DNA of 64,000 nt, taken from contig NC_079230.1 in NCBI RefSeq assembly GCF_029633865.1, forward strand, positions 28,894,009 to 28,958,008. The letters are read 5' to 3'. Both the position numbers and the translations under genes were made by a program. The DNA is from Lampris incognitus (taxonomy: Eukaryota > Chordata > Actinopteri > Lampriformes > Lampridae). Below are positions 10,801-21,109 of the stretch, piece by piece (the first letter of the stretch is position 1; the number at the start of each line of letters is the position of its first letter). The notes below the pieces were generated by a model. That model was given only the letters and a program-made list of their open reading frames with translations. It made no database searches and was not told where the DNA came from.

Positions 10801-11378
10801 CCTCCGGTGTGGGAAGATGGCGGCGCGGACTCAGGTTTGCAGCGGCTTCACCCAGTCCCGACCATGCAGCGTCTTCGTCCACGTGTACGTCTAAGTTTGT
10901 GTCGTCGTGTGAAGTTTTTATTTTGATCTTCGGTTGTTTTTTGTTCTTTAATGGCCGAGAGAGCTTGGTCTGCTGCGTCCTGTAGGCCCAGGGACCGCGG
11001 CCTTGCCTGGAGCTGCACCCGAAGAGGAAGCACCGAGGGCGGTCTGACAGGACGCGGAAGCGGGGCAGGCTAAGCTAACTGCTAGCCCATGCAGCCTGGC
11101 AGCTCCGACAGTCCTCCTGGCTGGCGGTCGTTCTCCTGGGCAGTGGGAGTTTTGGACTGTGTTGCACTGAGCAGACGGTGTTGGTAACTGTTTGTGGGTG
11201 GGGTTTTTTTCCCCTTTCTCTCTGTTCTTGTATGTTTTTGGTGGTGTCGTTTTTGGAAATTTTGGATGTGTTTTTATATTTTGTGTTGCACTGCTGAGGG
11301 CTGGGTGAAATGAAATTCCGTTTCTTTTGTGCACATAACTACATGATAGAAATGACAATAAGTGGTTCCTGATTACTG
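10801..11378 (+). mobile_element. Dispersed retroposon, copy B (fullest copy)
   Basis: The element begins near AAGATGGCGGCGCGGAC, a LINE-5'-UTR-like start. It shares GCGTCCTGTRGGCCCAGGGA, GAGGGCGGTCTGACAGGACG and the CTAACTGCTAGCCCATG segment with copy C at 18085. It ends with GAAATGACAATAAGTGG and TTCCTGATTACTGATT, a TCCTGAT-style tail like those of L2/CR1-clade retroposons. At about 580 bp with no coding capacity, it looks like a non-autonomous element or an internally deleted LINE. Confidence 0.65.
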
Positions 11379-11604
11379 ATTTCTGGAGCCTTCAGACACA
11401 ATCAGCCAATCACAAGGACTCAGCACACTTACCCAGATGCCTGACATGCCACACCTGAAAAATCACAGCGTAGCGTCGACCAGCCGCTGATTAGAAGGGG
11501 GCACCACATAAGTATTCAGACATGAATAAAACCAGTAGGGTCAACAATTACACTCACACGCTCACTATGACAGAAGAAGTTAGCCACAGAAGTGTGCTAC
11601 ATTA
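11379..11604. other. No gene recognised
   Basis: A short unique stretch between the retroposon and the CRE-bearing minisatellite. It contains ATGAATAAAAC but no gene to which that could belong. Confidence 0.4.
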
Positions 11605-11900
11605 TTTATGATGTCATCACCAGGCTACATTATCCATGACGTCATCACCCGCTACATTATCCATGACGTCATCACCCGCTACATTATCCATGACGTCATC
11701 ACCCGCTACATTATCCATGACGTCATCACCCGCTACATTATCCATGATGTCATCACCCGCTACATTATTCATTATGTCATCACTTGCTACATTATCCATG
11801 ATGTCATCACCCGCTACATTATCCATGACGTCATCACCCGCTACATTATCCATGACGTCATCACCCGCTACATTATCCATAACGTCATCACCCGCCGTCA
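11605..11900. repeat. 27-bp minisatellite carrying CRE palindromes
   Basis: Eleven units of about 27 bp (ATTATCCATGACGTCATCAC plus CCGCTAC). Six contain the perfect cAMP-response element TGACGTCA; the first four start at 11637, 11664, 11691 and 11718, at exact 27-bp spacing. The other units have one- or two-base variants (TGATGTCA, TTATGTCA, TAACGTCA). TGACGTCA is the consensus site for CREB/ATF dimers. Whether it acts as an enhancer here is unknown. Confidence 0.9.
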
Positions 11901-12270
11901 CAGGGGTGAGCCCGGCAAAAGGCCGGGAAAAAGAAAGAAAAAAATTTTGCAATTGTTTTGTGGTTTGTGTATCGGCTGAAGACGGTGAACCTGAAACTGA
12001 GCAGCACACCTGCAGGGGGTTAACAGAAGATCTCTATTAGATCTCTGTAGTTACAGGTACAGTTAGAGAGGATTTAGACCACCTGTTTTCCAGAACCCTT
12101 TTTTTTTTAAGGATGCCACACTACTTGTGGCACGTCAAGTTAAATGTTGTATGCTATTTTTCCAATATTGTGCAGAAGATAAAGATGTGTAACACTGAAT
12201 TCAGCTGAATGAACCAGTTTTATTGAACCCAACGTACCATAGATTTTAAGTATTCACAGTCAACCATAAT
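11901..12270. other. No gene recognised
   Basis: Includes short A and T runs (11930-11946 and 12100-12110). No coding frame or RNA gene was seen. Confidence 0.4.
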
Positions 12271-12595
12271 CCCTCCATCCCTTATCCAGGCCGCTTATCC
12301 TGCTCTCAGGGTCGCGGGGTTGCTGGAGCCTATCCCGGCAGTCATTGGGCGGCAGGCGGGGAGAGACACCCTGGACAGGCCGCCAGTCCATCACAGGGCT
12401 GACACACTCACCTGACCTACATGTCTTTGGACTGTGGGAGGAAACCGGAGCCCCCGGACGAAACCCACGCAGACACGGGGAGAAGATGCAAACTCCACAC
12501 AGAGGACGAGCCCCAAGGTTGGACTAACCTGGGGCTCGAACCCAGAACCTTCTTGCTGTGAGGCGACTGGGCTAACCACTGCGCCACCGTGTCGC
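12271..12595 (-). mobile_element. tRNA-derived SINE, second copy (no CA run)
   Basis: Same family as 1585-2003. On the minus strand it has A box TGGCGCAGTGG (12576-12586), B box GGTTCGAGCCCC (12531-12542), the same body and a short GGATGGAGGG-type 3' end. It lacks the long CA expansion of the other two copies and so shows the unexpanded form. Confidence 0.75.
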
Positions 12596-12705
12596 CGACA
12601 ACCATAATTACACTGTGAAATACAACTAAAAAGGACTTAATTCCTCTCTTCTCCAACATGGAAGTGTGTCTCAGATCCTGAGCACCCAGCGTATGTCAGG
12701 TGCCA

Positions 12706-14315
12706 GTAAAGATGGATACTGACTGGTGCCATCAATACTCCCCTTAAATCAAGTTCAACAGGAAAGATGGATACTGACCGTGGTACCATCAATACTCCCC
12801 TTAAATCAAGTTCAACAGTGAAGATGGATACTGACTGGTGCCATCAATACCCCCCTTAAATCAAGTTCAACAGTAAAGATGGATACTGACTGGTGCCATC
12901 AATACCCCCCTTAAATCAAGTTCAACAGTAAAGATGGATACTGACTGTGCTGCCATCAATACTCCCCTTAAATCAAGTTCAACAGTAAAGATGGATACTG
13001 ACTGGTGCCATCAGTACTCCCCTTAAATCAAGTTCAACAGTAAAGATGGATACTGACTGGTGCCATCAATACCCCCCTTAAATCAAGTTCAACAGTAAAG
13101 ATGGATACTGACTGTGCTGCCATCAATACTCCCCTTAAATCAAGTTCAACAGTAAAGATGGATACTGACTGGTGCCATCAGTACTCCCCTTAAATCAAGT
13201 TCAACAGTAAAGATGGATACTGACTGGTGCCATCAATATTCCCCTTAAATTCAAGTTCAACAGTAAAGATGGATACTGACTGGTGCCATCAGTACTCCCC
13301 CTAAATCAAGTTCAACAGGAAAGATGGATACTGACTGGTGCCATCAGTACTCCCCCTAAATCAAGTTCAACAGTAAAGATGGATACTGACTGGTGCCATC
13401 AATACCCCCCTTAAATCAAGTTCAACAGGAAAGATGGATACTGACTGGTGCCATCAATACCCCCCTTAAATCAAGTTCAACAGTAAAGATGGATACTGAC
13501 TGCTGCCATCAATACTCCCCTTAAATCAAGTTCAACAGTAAAGATGGATACCGACTGTGCTGCCATCAATACTCCCCTTAAATCAAGTTCAACAGTAAAG
13601 ATGGATACTGACTGGTGCCATCAATACCCCCCTTAAATCAAGTTCAACAGTAAAGATGGATACTGACTGGTGCCATCAATATTCCCCTTAAATTCAAGTT
13701 CAACAGTAAAGATGGATACTGACTGGTGCCATCAGTACTCCCCTTAAATCAAGTTCAACAGTAAAGTTGGATACTGACTGGTGCCATCAATACTCCCTTT
13801 AAATTCAAGTTCAACAGTAAAGATGGATACTGACTGGTGCCATCAATACCCCCCTTAAATCAAGTTCAACAGTAAAGATTGATTACTGACTGGTGCCATC
13901 AATAATCCCCTTAAATCAAGTTCAACAGTAAAGATGGATACTGACTGGTGCCATCAATACCCCCCTTAAATCAAGTTCAACAGTAAAGATGGATACTGAC
14001 TGGTGCCATCAATACCCCCCTTAAATCAAGTTCAACAGTAAAGATTGATTACTGACTGGTGCCATCAATACTCCCTTTAAATTCAAGTTCAACAGTAAAG
14101 ATGGATACTGACTGGTGCCATCAATACCCCCCTTAAATCAAGATCAACAGTAAAGATGGATACTGACTGCTGCCATCAATACCCCCCTTAAATCAAGATC
14201 AACAGTAAAGATGGATACTGACTGCTGCCATCAATACCCCCCTTAAATCAAGATCAACAGTAAAGATGGATACTGACTGCTGCCATCAATACCCCCCTTA
14301 AATCAAGTTCAACAG
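12706..14315. repeat. 55-bp minisatellite, about 29 copies
   Basis: The unit is AAGATGGATACTGACTGGTG, CCATCAATACTCCCCTTAAA, TCAAGTTCAACAGTA. Successive GATGG words fall 55-57 bp apart (12711, 12766, 12823, 12878). Variant units (TGTGCTGCC, AAATTCAAG, AAGATCAAC) recur in patches, consistent with local duplication of multi-unit blocks. The last four units share the AAGATCAAC variant. Confidence 0.9.
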
Positions 14316-14734
14316 ATAATTACTAACTACGATACAAACATTTAAGAATACTAGTGTTTGGTACAACGTGGTTTAGGAATTGATCCCATACAGTATTTGA
14401 TGAAGGCTCATACCACCTGACTCTGGGCCGGATCCGCCCACAGTCCAGCAGATCCACATAGGAATCCCATCCACCCATAGACCGCCCCCCTGCCTCTGTG
14501 CCGATTCCAGCAGATCATTATAGCAATCACATCTGCTCCTAGACCACCCCGCGCCTCTGGCCAGAGTGTGGCCTCCTAAATTCAAAAAGTCACCGGGGCA
14601 AAAAGACACTGGGGCAAAAAGACACTGGGGCAAAAAGACACTAGGGCAGATCCATTTTTGCAGGTCCGCACCAGTTGCAGTGATACATCCGGCCCGGATC
14701 TGGCCCAGGTTATTTTTGCTGTCTGGGGTGCAGC
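14316..14734. repeat. Unclassified repeat-like stretch with a 16-bp tandem
   Basis: Contains a short tandem ACTGGGGCAAAAAGAC (about 3.5 copies, 14587-14650) within GC-richer sequence that has no coding frame I recognise. The part after 14656 (ATCCGGCCCGGATCTGGCCC) resembles dispersed repeat sequence, but I cannot name it. Confidence 0.4.
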
Positions 14735-14807
14735 AGCACTTTATGCCAGCAGTCATTGGGCGGCAGGCGGGGAGACACCTTGGACAGGCCGCCAGGCCAT
14801 CACAGTG

Positions 14808-14882
<75 letters not shown>

Positions 14883-14910
14883 ATACCTAGGGACAATTTA
14901 GTAATGCCTA
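14735..14910 (-). mobile_element. SINE fragment (third copy) with CA microsatellite
   Basis: This is the 3' body of the SINE family at 1585-2003 (CAGTCATTGGGCGGCAGGCG, then GCCATCACAG), followed by a pure CA run at about 14810-14881 and the conserved CCTAGGGACA segment. It then stops where an RTE LINE begins. Its tRNA-like head is absent. Confidence 0.7.
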
Positions 14911-16515
14911 CTACTACTTTTGGCTGCTCCCGTTAGGGGGCGCCACAGCGGAGCATCCGTTTCCATCTCTTCCTGTCCTCTGCATCTTCCTCTGTCACAC
15001 CAGCCACCTGCATGTCCTCCTTCACCACATCCATAAACCTCCTCTTTGGCCTTCCTCTTCTCCTCTTCCCTGGCAGCTCCATATTCAGCATCCTTCTCCC
15101 AGTATACCCAGCATCTCTCCTCCACACATGTCCAAACCATCTCAATCTTGTCTCTCTTGCTTTGTCTCCAAACCGTCCAACCTGAGCTGTCCCTCTAATA
15201 TACTCCTTCCTAATCCTGTCCTCCTTCATCACTCCCAATGAAAATCTTATCATCTTCATCTCTGCCACCTCCACCTCCTGCTCCTCCTGTCTTTTCGTCA
15301 GTACCACTGTCTCCAAACCATATAACATAGCTGGTCTCACTACCATCCTGTAAACCTTCCCTTTAACTCTTACTGGTACCCTTCTGTCACACATCACTCC
15401 TGATGCTCTTCTCCACCCACTCCACCCTGCCTGCACTCTCTTCTTCACCTCTCTTCTGCACTCCCCGTTACTTTGGACAGTTGACCCCAAGTATTTAAAC
15501 TCATCCACCTTCGTCACCTCCACTCCTTGCATCCTCACCATTCCACTGTCCTCCCTCTCATTCACACATATGTATTCCATCTTGCTCCTACTGACTTTCA
15601 TTCCTCTTCTCTCCAGTGCATACCTCCACCTCTCCAGGGTCTTCTCCACCTGCACCCTACTCTCACTACAGATCACAATGTCATCCACAAACATCATAGT
15701 CCACAGAGACTCCTGCCTGATCTCGTCCGTCAACCTGTCCATCACCACTGCAAACAAGAAAGGGCTCAGAGCCGATCCTTGATGTAATCCCACCTCCACC
15801 TTGAACCCATCTGTCATTCCAACCACACACCTCACCACTGTCACACTTCCCTCATACATATCCTGCACCACTCCTACATACTTCTCTGCAACCACCGACT
15901 TCCTCATACAATACCACACCTCCTCTCTCGGCACCCTGTCGTATGCTTTCTCTAAATCCACAAAGACACAATGTACCTCCTTCTGGCCTCCTCTATACTT
16001 CTCCATCAACATTCTCAAAGCAAACATCACATCTGTGGTGCTCTTTCATGACATGAAACCATACTGCTGCTTGCTAACCATCACCTCTCCTCCTCTTAAC
16101 CTAGCTTCTATTACTCTTTCTCATATCTTCATGTTGAGGCTGATCAACTTTATACCTCTGTAGTTGCTACAGTTCTGCACATCACCCTTGTTCTTGAAAA
16201 TCAGTACCAGTATGCTTCTTCTCCACTCCTCAGGCATCCTCTCACTTTCCAAGATTGTGTTAAACAATCTGGTTAAAAACCCCACTGCCATCTCTCCTAA
16301 ACACCTCCATACCTCCACAGGTATGTCATCAGGACCAACTGCCTTTCCACTCTTCATCCTCTTCATAGCTGCTCTCACTTCCTCCTTGCTAACCCACCAC
16401 ACTTCCTGATTCACTATCCCCACATCATCCAACCCCCCCCTCTCTCATTTTCTTCATTCATCAGCCACTCAAAGTACTCCTTCCACCTTCTCAGCTTCTT
16501 CTTAATAATGTCGAT
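14911..16515 (-). mobile_element. 5'-truncated RTE-clade LINE (reverse transcriptase)
   Basis: Minus-strand reverse transcriptase. The 5' remnant reads KKLRRWKEYFEWLMNEEN near 16441-16500. Then come SGKAVGPDDIPVEVWRCLG and NYRGIKLIS (16121-16432), FVDLEKAYDRVPR, LHQGSALSPFLF, and the catalytic box FVDD (15680-15691) in place of the usual YADD. The C-terminal RLRWFGHVWRR region ends at a stop at 14933. Two in-frame TGA codons interrupt the frame at 16121-16123 and 16046-16048. The endonuclease domain is missing. The 3' end abuts the CA run of a SINE, so the LINE probably inserted there. Dead copy, moderately old. Confidence 0.88.
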
Positions 16516-18084
16516 TAGCATGTTCATCCTAAATATAAGCAATGATAACGCCAATACTTGCTGTTGAGTGTGAACTGGCTAAACAGGTGGACTTTAACGA
16601 CACTGTGAAGGACTTTGCATCCAGTAAGATAAGGACGATGGCTGTATAAGAGGTGAGGATGAAGCCATAAGTTAAGAAATTGCGTTTTCGACTGAGAAAT
16701 GTGTGGTGTCAGTGTAGCAGATCTTTGTTCAATTTGTTGTGTTTAAGTGTGTCAAAGAGTTGTATTGTGGTGTGTGTGTGTGTGGGGGGGGCGTTACTGA
16801 CTAACTCTATCCAGTTTACATGCACGTGTTTAATAGGAGAGCGATTGATATGAGTAAAGCAGATTTTATTGGGGGGGGGGCATTCACTGGACCTTTTCAG
16901 GGGGCCCAGCCATTTCTCTGGGCGGGCCTGGTGTGGAGAAGCAGACGAGAGCAGATAAGGGCAAGATAGTTTAATGATTTAGTAATCTAAACTCTGTTCA
17001 GCCAAATACAGTTCAAATAAACAGCTCACACGTCAGGATGTGTCAGAATCTGCACTCTCAATCAAAGTGCACACTTTTCCATGAGCCCTGCGCGTCTGGT
17101 ACTGATGGTAACGCTCAAGAAGCACAAAATACCTTTGGGTTGCACAAAAGCAAGATGGAAAGACAAGATGGAAAGACTAGCAGGATGCAGCCACGGTGCA
17201 GGGAGCACAACTCATGTCATCGCAGCGAGCTTCAAACAGGAAGTACGCTTTTCTGAAACGCCGAACTGTTTCGAGCTAGTGGTTCTGCAGAGAAATTCAA
17301 GGCTGAAGCTGGGCAGTTCTCCTGCCGATGTGTTTGCTGATGTGTCGGCCCTCTAATGGGATTTGTTAGTTTAGGAAACTGCGGATCCCTCAGATTCCCA
17401 TCAAGGACCTGCGGGATTTGAGGAGGGTCGACGTGGAGTCCAGCACTCCAGGCTGACCAACAAAATGTCAGGCCTTGGGTCAGCGAGAGATGTGCCGAGT
17501 AATCTTTTGGCTATGCACACATGCATGCAATCGCACATCTGCCTGCGTGCAGATGTGTGATTGGCACGTGATTACTTTCTTAAAACTGTCATTAGACATG
17601 TAGTCACTTTGCTTAACTGCATCTGAGCAACACACCCGGATAACCTCATGTTAATATTTGACCTCTTTCTAAAATATACGTTTTAAAAATGAGCACACAG
17701 AGCAAGCATGCCGTGGCATGTAAATCAGTTTAGCCACATTAACTAAATAATAGCAGTTTGTTTTGCTTGGCTTTGGCTGGCGTTTAAATATTCCACCAAA
17801 TCAGACATGGAGATCAAATCAGAAAATAAGAATATCCCAGACGATGATGCTGTTTTCAGCAGGCATGTCTGTATTACCGCGCACAGGTCTGTTCTTCCCC
17901 ATTTCATGTTTGAAAGCGAAGAGTTCACTGAATTTCTGGGAGAGCTTTTCCGTCCGATGACGTGCGTCCTCGTGGCTGTCAATTAGCTTATCAGCACAGC
18001 GTAGCGCTTTCATACACCCCCTTTTAATTTTCATTACCTTAACAAGAGGTTCAGATATGTGTGTCAAAGGTGTGTGGCTGGGAG
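16516..18084. other. No gene recognised
   Basis: About 1.6 kb with a GT run near 16768-16783 and G runs near 16785 and 16871. Open frames around 17040-17360 show no known domain. I see no RNA gene. Confidence 0.45.
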
Positions 18085-18385
18085 AGCTGGTGCTGGATCG
18101 GCTGGGGAAGCCCGGTCTGCTGCGTCCTGTGGGCCCAGGGACCACGGCCCTGGCCGGAGCTGCGCCTGAAGAGGTAACACCGAGGGCGGTCTGACAGGAC
18201 GCAGAAGCGGGGCAGGCTAAGCTAACTGCTAGCCCATGCAGACCGGCAGTTCCGACAGTCATCCTGGCTGGCGTTCGTTCTCCTGGACAGCAGGGGGAAA
18301 CCATATTTCGCTTCATTTCATGTGCGGAAGTGCATGAAATGAAATGACAAATGGAGTGTTCCTGATTCCTGATTGCTGATAGCGA
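18085..18385 (+). mobile_element. Dispersed retroposon, copy C
   Basis: Aligns with 10960-11170 of copy B over the GCGTCCTGTGGGCCCAGGGA and GGGCGGTCTGACAGGACGC blocks and the CTAACTGCTAGCCCATG segment. It then jumps to the element's tail (GAAATGAAATGACAAATGGA, then TTCCTGATTCCTGATTGCTG). The middle third seen in copies A and B is missing, so this copy is internally deleted. Confidence 0.65.
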
Positions 18386-18865
18386 ATGAACGCTGGGCAT
18401 GAGTGAAAATGCGCCATTTTAGTTTTGAAGATTCTTGGAAATGACCTTTCAGTGTTTGCAATTTACTGTAAATCTTAAGGATTGCAGTTGCTATTTTCTG
18501 TGATTGATCTATCGGGTGTTGTGAGATGTATCTCATTACTTGCTAACCTGGGGTATAAGGCATATTGATGATAGATGCACAGATAAGTGTGTCTATTTGT
18601 TATTTAAAGTGTGTGTGATCATCCTAACATGCTTCATGTATGTCATCGGTACGAGAAACTATGGCGAGTCTTGAGAACAAACTCAACCCTATGAAATGTT
18701 ATGTTCTTTACCATTGAAAGAGGACATTTTCCCATCAACCACTCAGCCGCAAGTAGGCAGAGTATGGGGTTGTGTTTGGCATTAGAACCAACACTGAGAT
18801 TCAGGGATGTCTTATTTTCTTCCAGTTATGTATAACAACTTAACAGAGCTAAAAGATCTGGTGAC
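18386..18865. other. No gene recognised
   Basis: AT-rich, apparently unique sequence between the retroposon and the 19-bp minisatellite. Confidence 0.4.
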
Positions 18866-19742
18866 GGTCTTGGGGAACAGAGACGGTCTCGGGGAACAGG
18901 GACGGTCTCGGGGAACAGGGACGGTCTCGGGGAACAGGGACGGTCTTGGGGAACAGGGACAGTCTTGGGGAACAGGGATGGCCTCGGGGAACAGGGACGG
19001 CCTCGGGGAACAGGGATGGTCTCGGGGAACAGGGACGGCCTCGGGGAACAGGGACGGCCTCGGGGAACAGGGATGGTCTCGGGGAACAGGGACGGCCTCG
19101 GGGAACACAGACGGCCTTGAGGAACAGGGATGGCCTTGGGGAACAGGGACAGCCTCGGGAACAGGGATGGTCTCGGGGAACAGGGATGGTGATGGTCTCG
19201 GGGAACAGGGACGGCCTCGAGGAACAGGGATGGTGACGGTCTCGGGGAACAGGGACGGTGACGGTCTCAGGGAACAGGGACAGTGACGGTCTCGGGTAAC
19301 AGGGATGGTGATGGTCTCGGGGAACAGGGACAACCTCGAGGAACAGGGATGGTGACGGTCTCGGGGAACAGGGACGGTGACGGTCTCGGGTAACAGGGAT
19401 GGTGACGGTCTCGGGGAACAGGGACGGTGATGGTCTCGGGTAACAGGGATGGTGACGGTCTCAGGGAACAGGGACGGCCTTGGGGAACAGGGACGGCCTC
19501 GGGGAACAGGGACGGCCTCGGGGAACAGGGACGGCCTCGAGGAACAGGGATGGCCTCGGGGAACAGGGACGGCCTCGAGGAACAGGGACGGCCTTGGGGA
19601 ACAGGGACAGCCTCGGGAACAGGGATGGTCTCGAGGAACAGGGACGGCCTCGGGGAACAGGGACGGCCTCGGGGAACAGGGACGGTCTCGGGAAACAGGG
19701 ATGGCCTCGGGGAACAGGGACGGCCTCGGGGAACAGGGATGC
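18866..19742 (+). repeat. 19-bp G-rich minisatellite, about 45 copies
   Basis: The unit is CCTCGGGGAACAGGGACGG (starts at 18982 and 19001), with variant units carrying an extra GTGACG or GTGATG. Each unit has a GGGG and a GGG run on the plus strand, so the array could form G-quadruplexes. Because 19 is not a multiple of three, the array gives a 57-nt, 19-residue translated period (GNRDGLGEQGRPRGTGTAS). This explains the long frames on both strands, which are not proteins. Confidence 0.9.
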
Positions 19743-20930
19743 AGTGGATGATTTGGACCCAGGTGTTAGTGGACACTGACCATGAATGGCCAAAATAACT
19801 GTTGTGCCACATGTTCTTTCCAATTGTCACTGAAGACTCCTGCTAGATCAAACCTTTCCCCTCTTAGGAGACTAAATGGGGAGTGATGGGAGGAGGCGTA
19901 GGGATGAGAGGAGAACCGAGCGGGGCTTCAGAGGGTTGTGTGTTCTCCCTGGGGATCTGGATGTTTGGTATGCTGGCCGGCTACGGAAAACAAAATTCGG
20001 TTCCAAGGCCAAAATCCCCCCGCAGTCCCCAAACCTGCTATGCTACACAGCTTCTTGTCGTCTCTGCGATGAACGGAAAATCTCAGTTATGACGAACATG
20101 GAATGTATTTGTTTCTTCCGGCTAAACGCCTCATTTGTGAAATGTCCCGCGCATAATTGCGGGGTCATGTGTACTACACTAGGCAATGGGGCATCACAGC
20201 TGGGAAGACTTTGATTTTTATTTATTTCTTTTTTTCAGAGACCTGCAATCTTCTATGCTGGGTCCTTGCCAAGTTAAATTATAAGCACTGGAACTAAAAA
20301 TGTCCATTTGAATAAAGACTGCTAATTGTGTGCTTCAATCTCAAATGCCGCCATTTAGTTGTTTTGGCTGATTTCCAGCCCTTCTTTCCATTTACTCACA
20401 AATTTGAGAAATTATTAGCTGGACTAATTATGAGTTGAATTCTTCTACTCTGTACTATCAACAGACATTATGAGCATTATTTATGGCTCATCGGTTCCCA
20501 AAAGACTGAAATTATGAAGGTCCCTAGAGAACTGCAGCACTCGCACTGAGATAGGACTCCTAGCACTGCCCCCAGAGGGGTTTCCAGCACTGCATGCACC
20601 GCATTCCTCTCCTCTGGCCTGGGCGTAAAACCTCTCTATACAGTCAGGACAAAATGGGGGGGAAAGTCCTCCACTGTGGAAAAAAAAATCCTAAAAATGA
20701 GTCATTTAGCCAATCCATCGTTCTCTGCTTTGCTCTCTGTGTGTCCCTCTGCAGTTGACATGGAGTTGTTGGACTCCTCACATCGGAGCGGAAGTGATCG
20801 AGGTCATCGGTTGGGTTTCTTTTTTCAGTTTCTCTTAATTACGCTGTCTTTTTCTCTCCTTCCCTTTTCTTGTCTTTCTCTAGTGCTCTCATTTGTCAAG
20901 GGCTAATTTATTGGCAGTTGTTGAAAAACC
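19743..20930. other. No gene recognised
   Basis: About 1.2 kb without a coding frame, repeat family or RNA gene that I can support. Confidence 0.45.
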
Positions 20931-20931
20931 A

Positions 20932-20997
<66 letters not shown>

Positions 20998-21018
20998 TCT
21001 CGCTCTCTCTCTCTCTGC
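20931..21018. repeat. CT microsatellite
   Basis: A run of CT dinucleotides with a few interruptions near its right end, just upstream of the Tx1 LINE. Confidence 0.95.
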
Positions 21019-21109
21019 TAGGAGTTTGGGTGCACGAGCATCAGTGAGGGTGCTGAATGAGCCCGAGTGTTTTGGGGGATTTCACTTTTCTTTCTACATG
21101 GTGAGGTGA

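Noticed and set aside
11608-12040. Ile/Thr/His or Asp/Val repeat proteins of about 130 codons
   Set aside because: Translations of the 27-bp minisatellite (a multiple of three, so the frame stays open).
17038-17356. Possible small gene (72-91 codons)
   Set aside because: No domain, no start context or splice pattern that stands out; typical chance length.
18807-19833. Gly/Arg- or Pro-rich 'collagen-like' frames of up to 187 codons on both strands
   Set aside because: Products of the 19-bp minisatellite; the 19-residue period comes from three 19-bp units.
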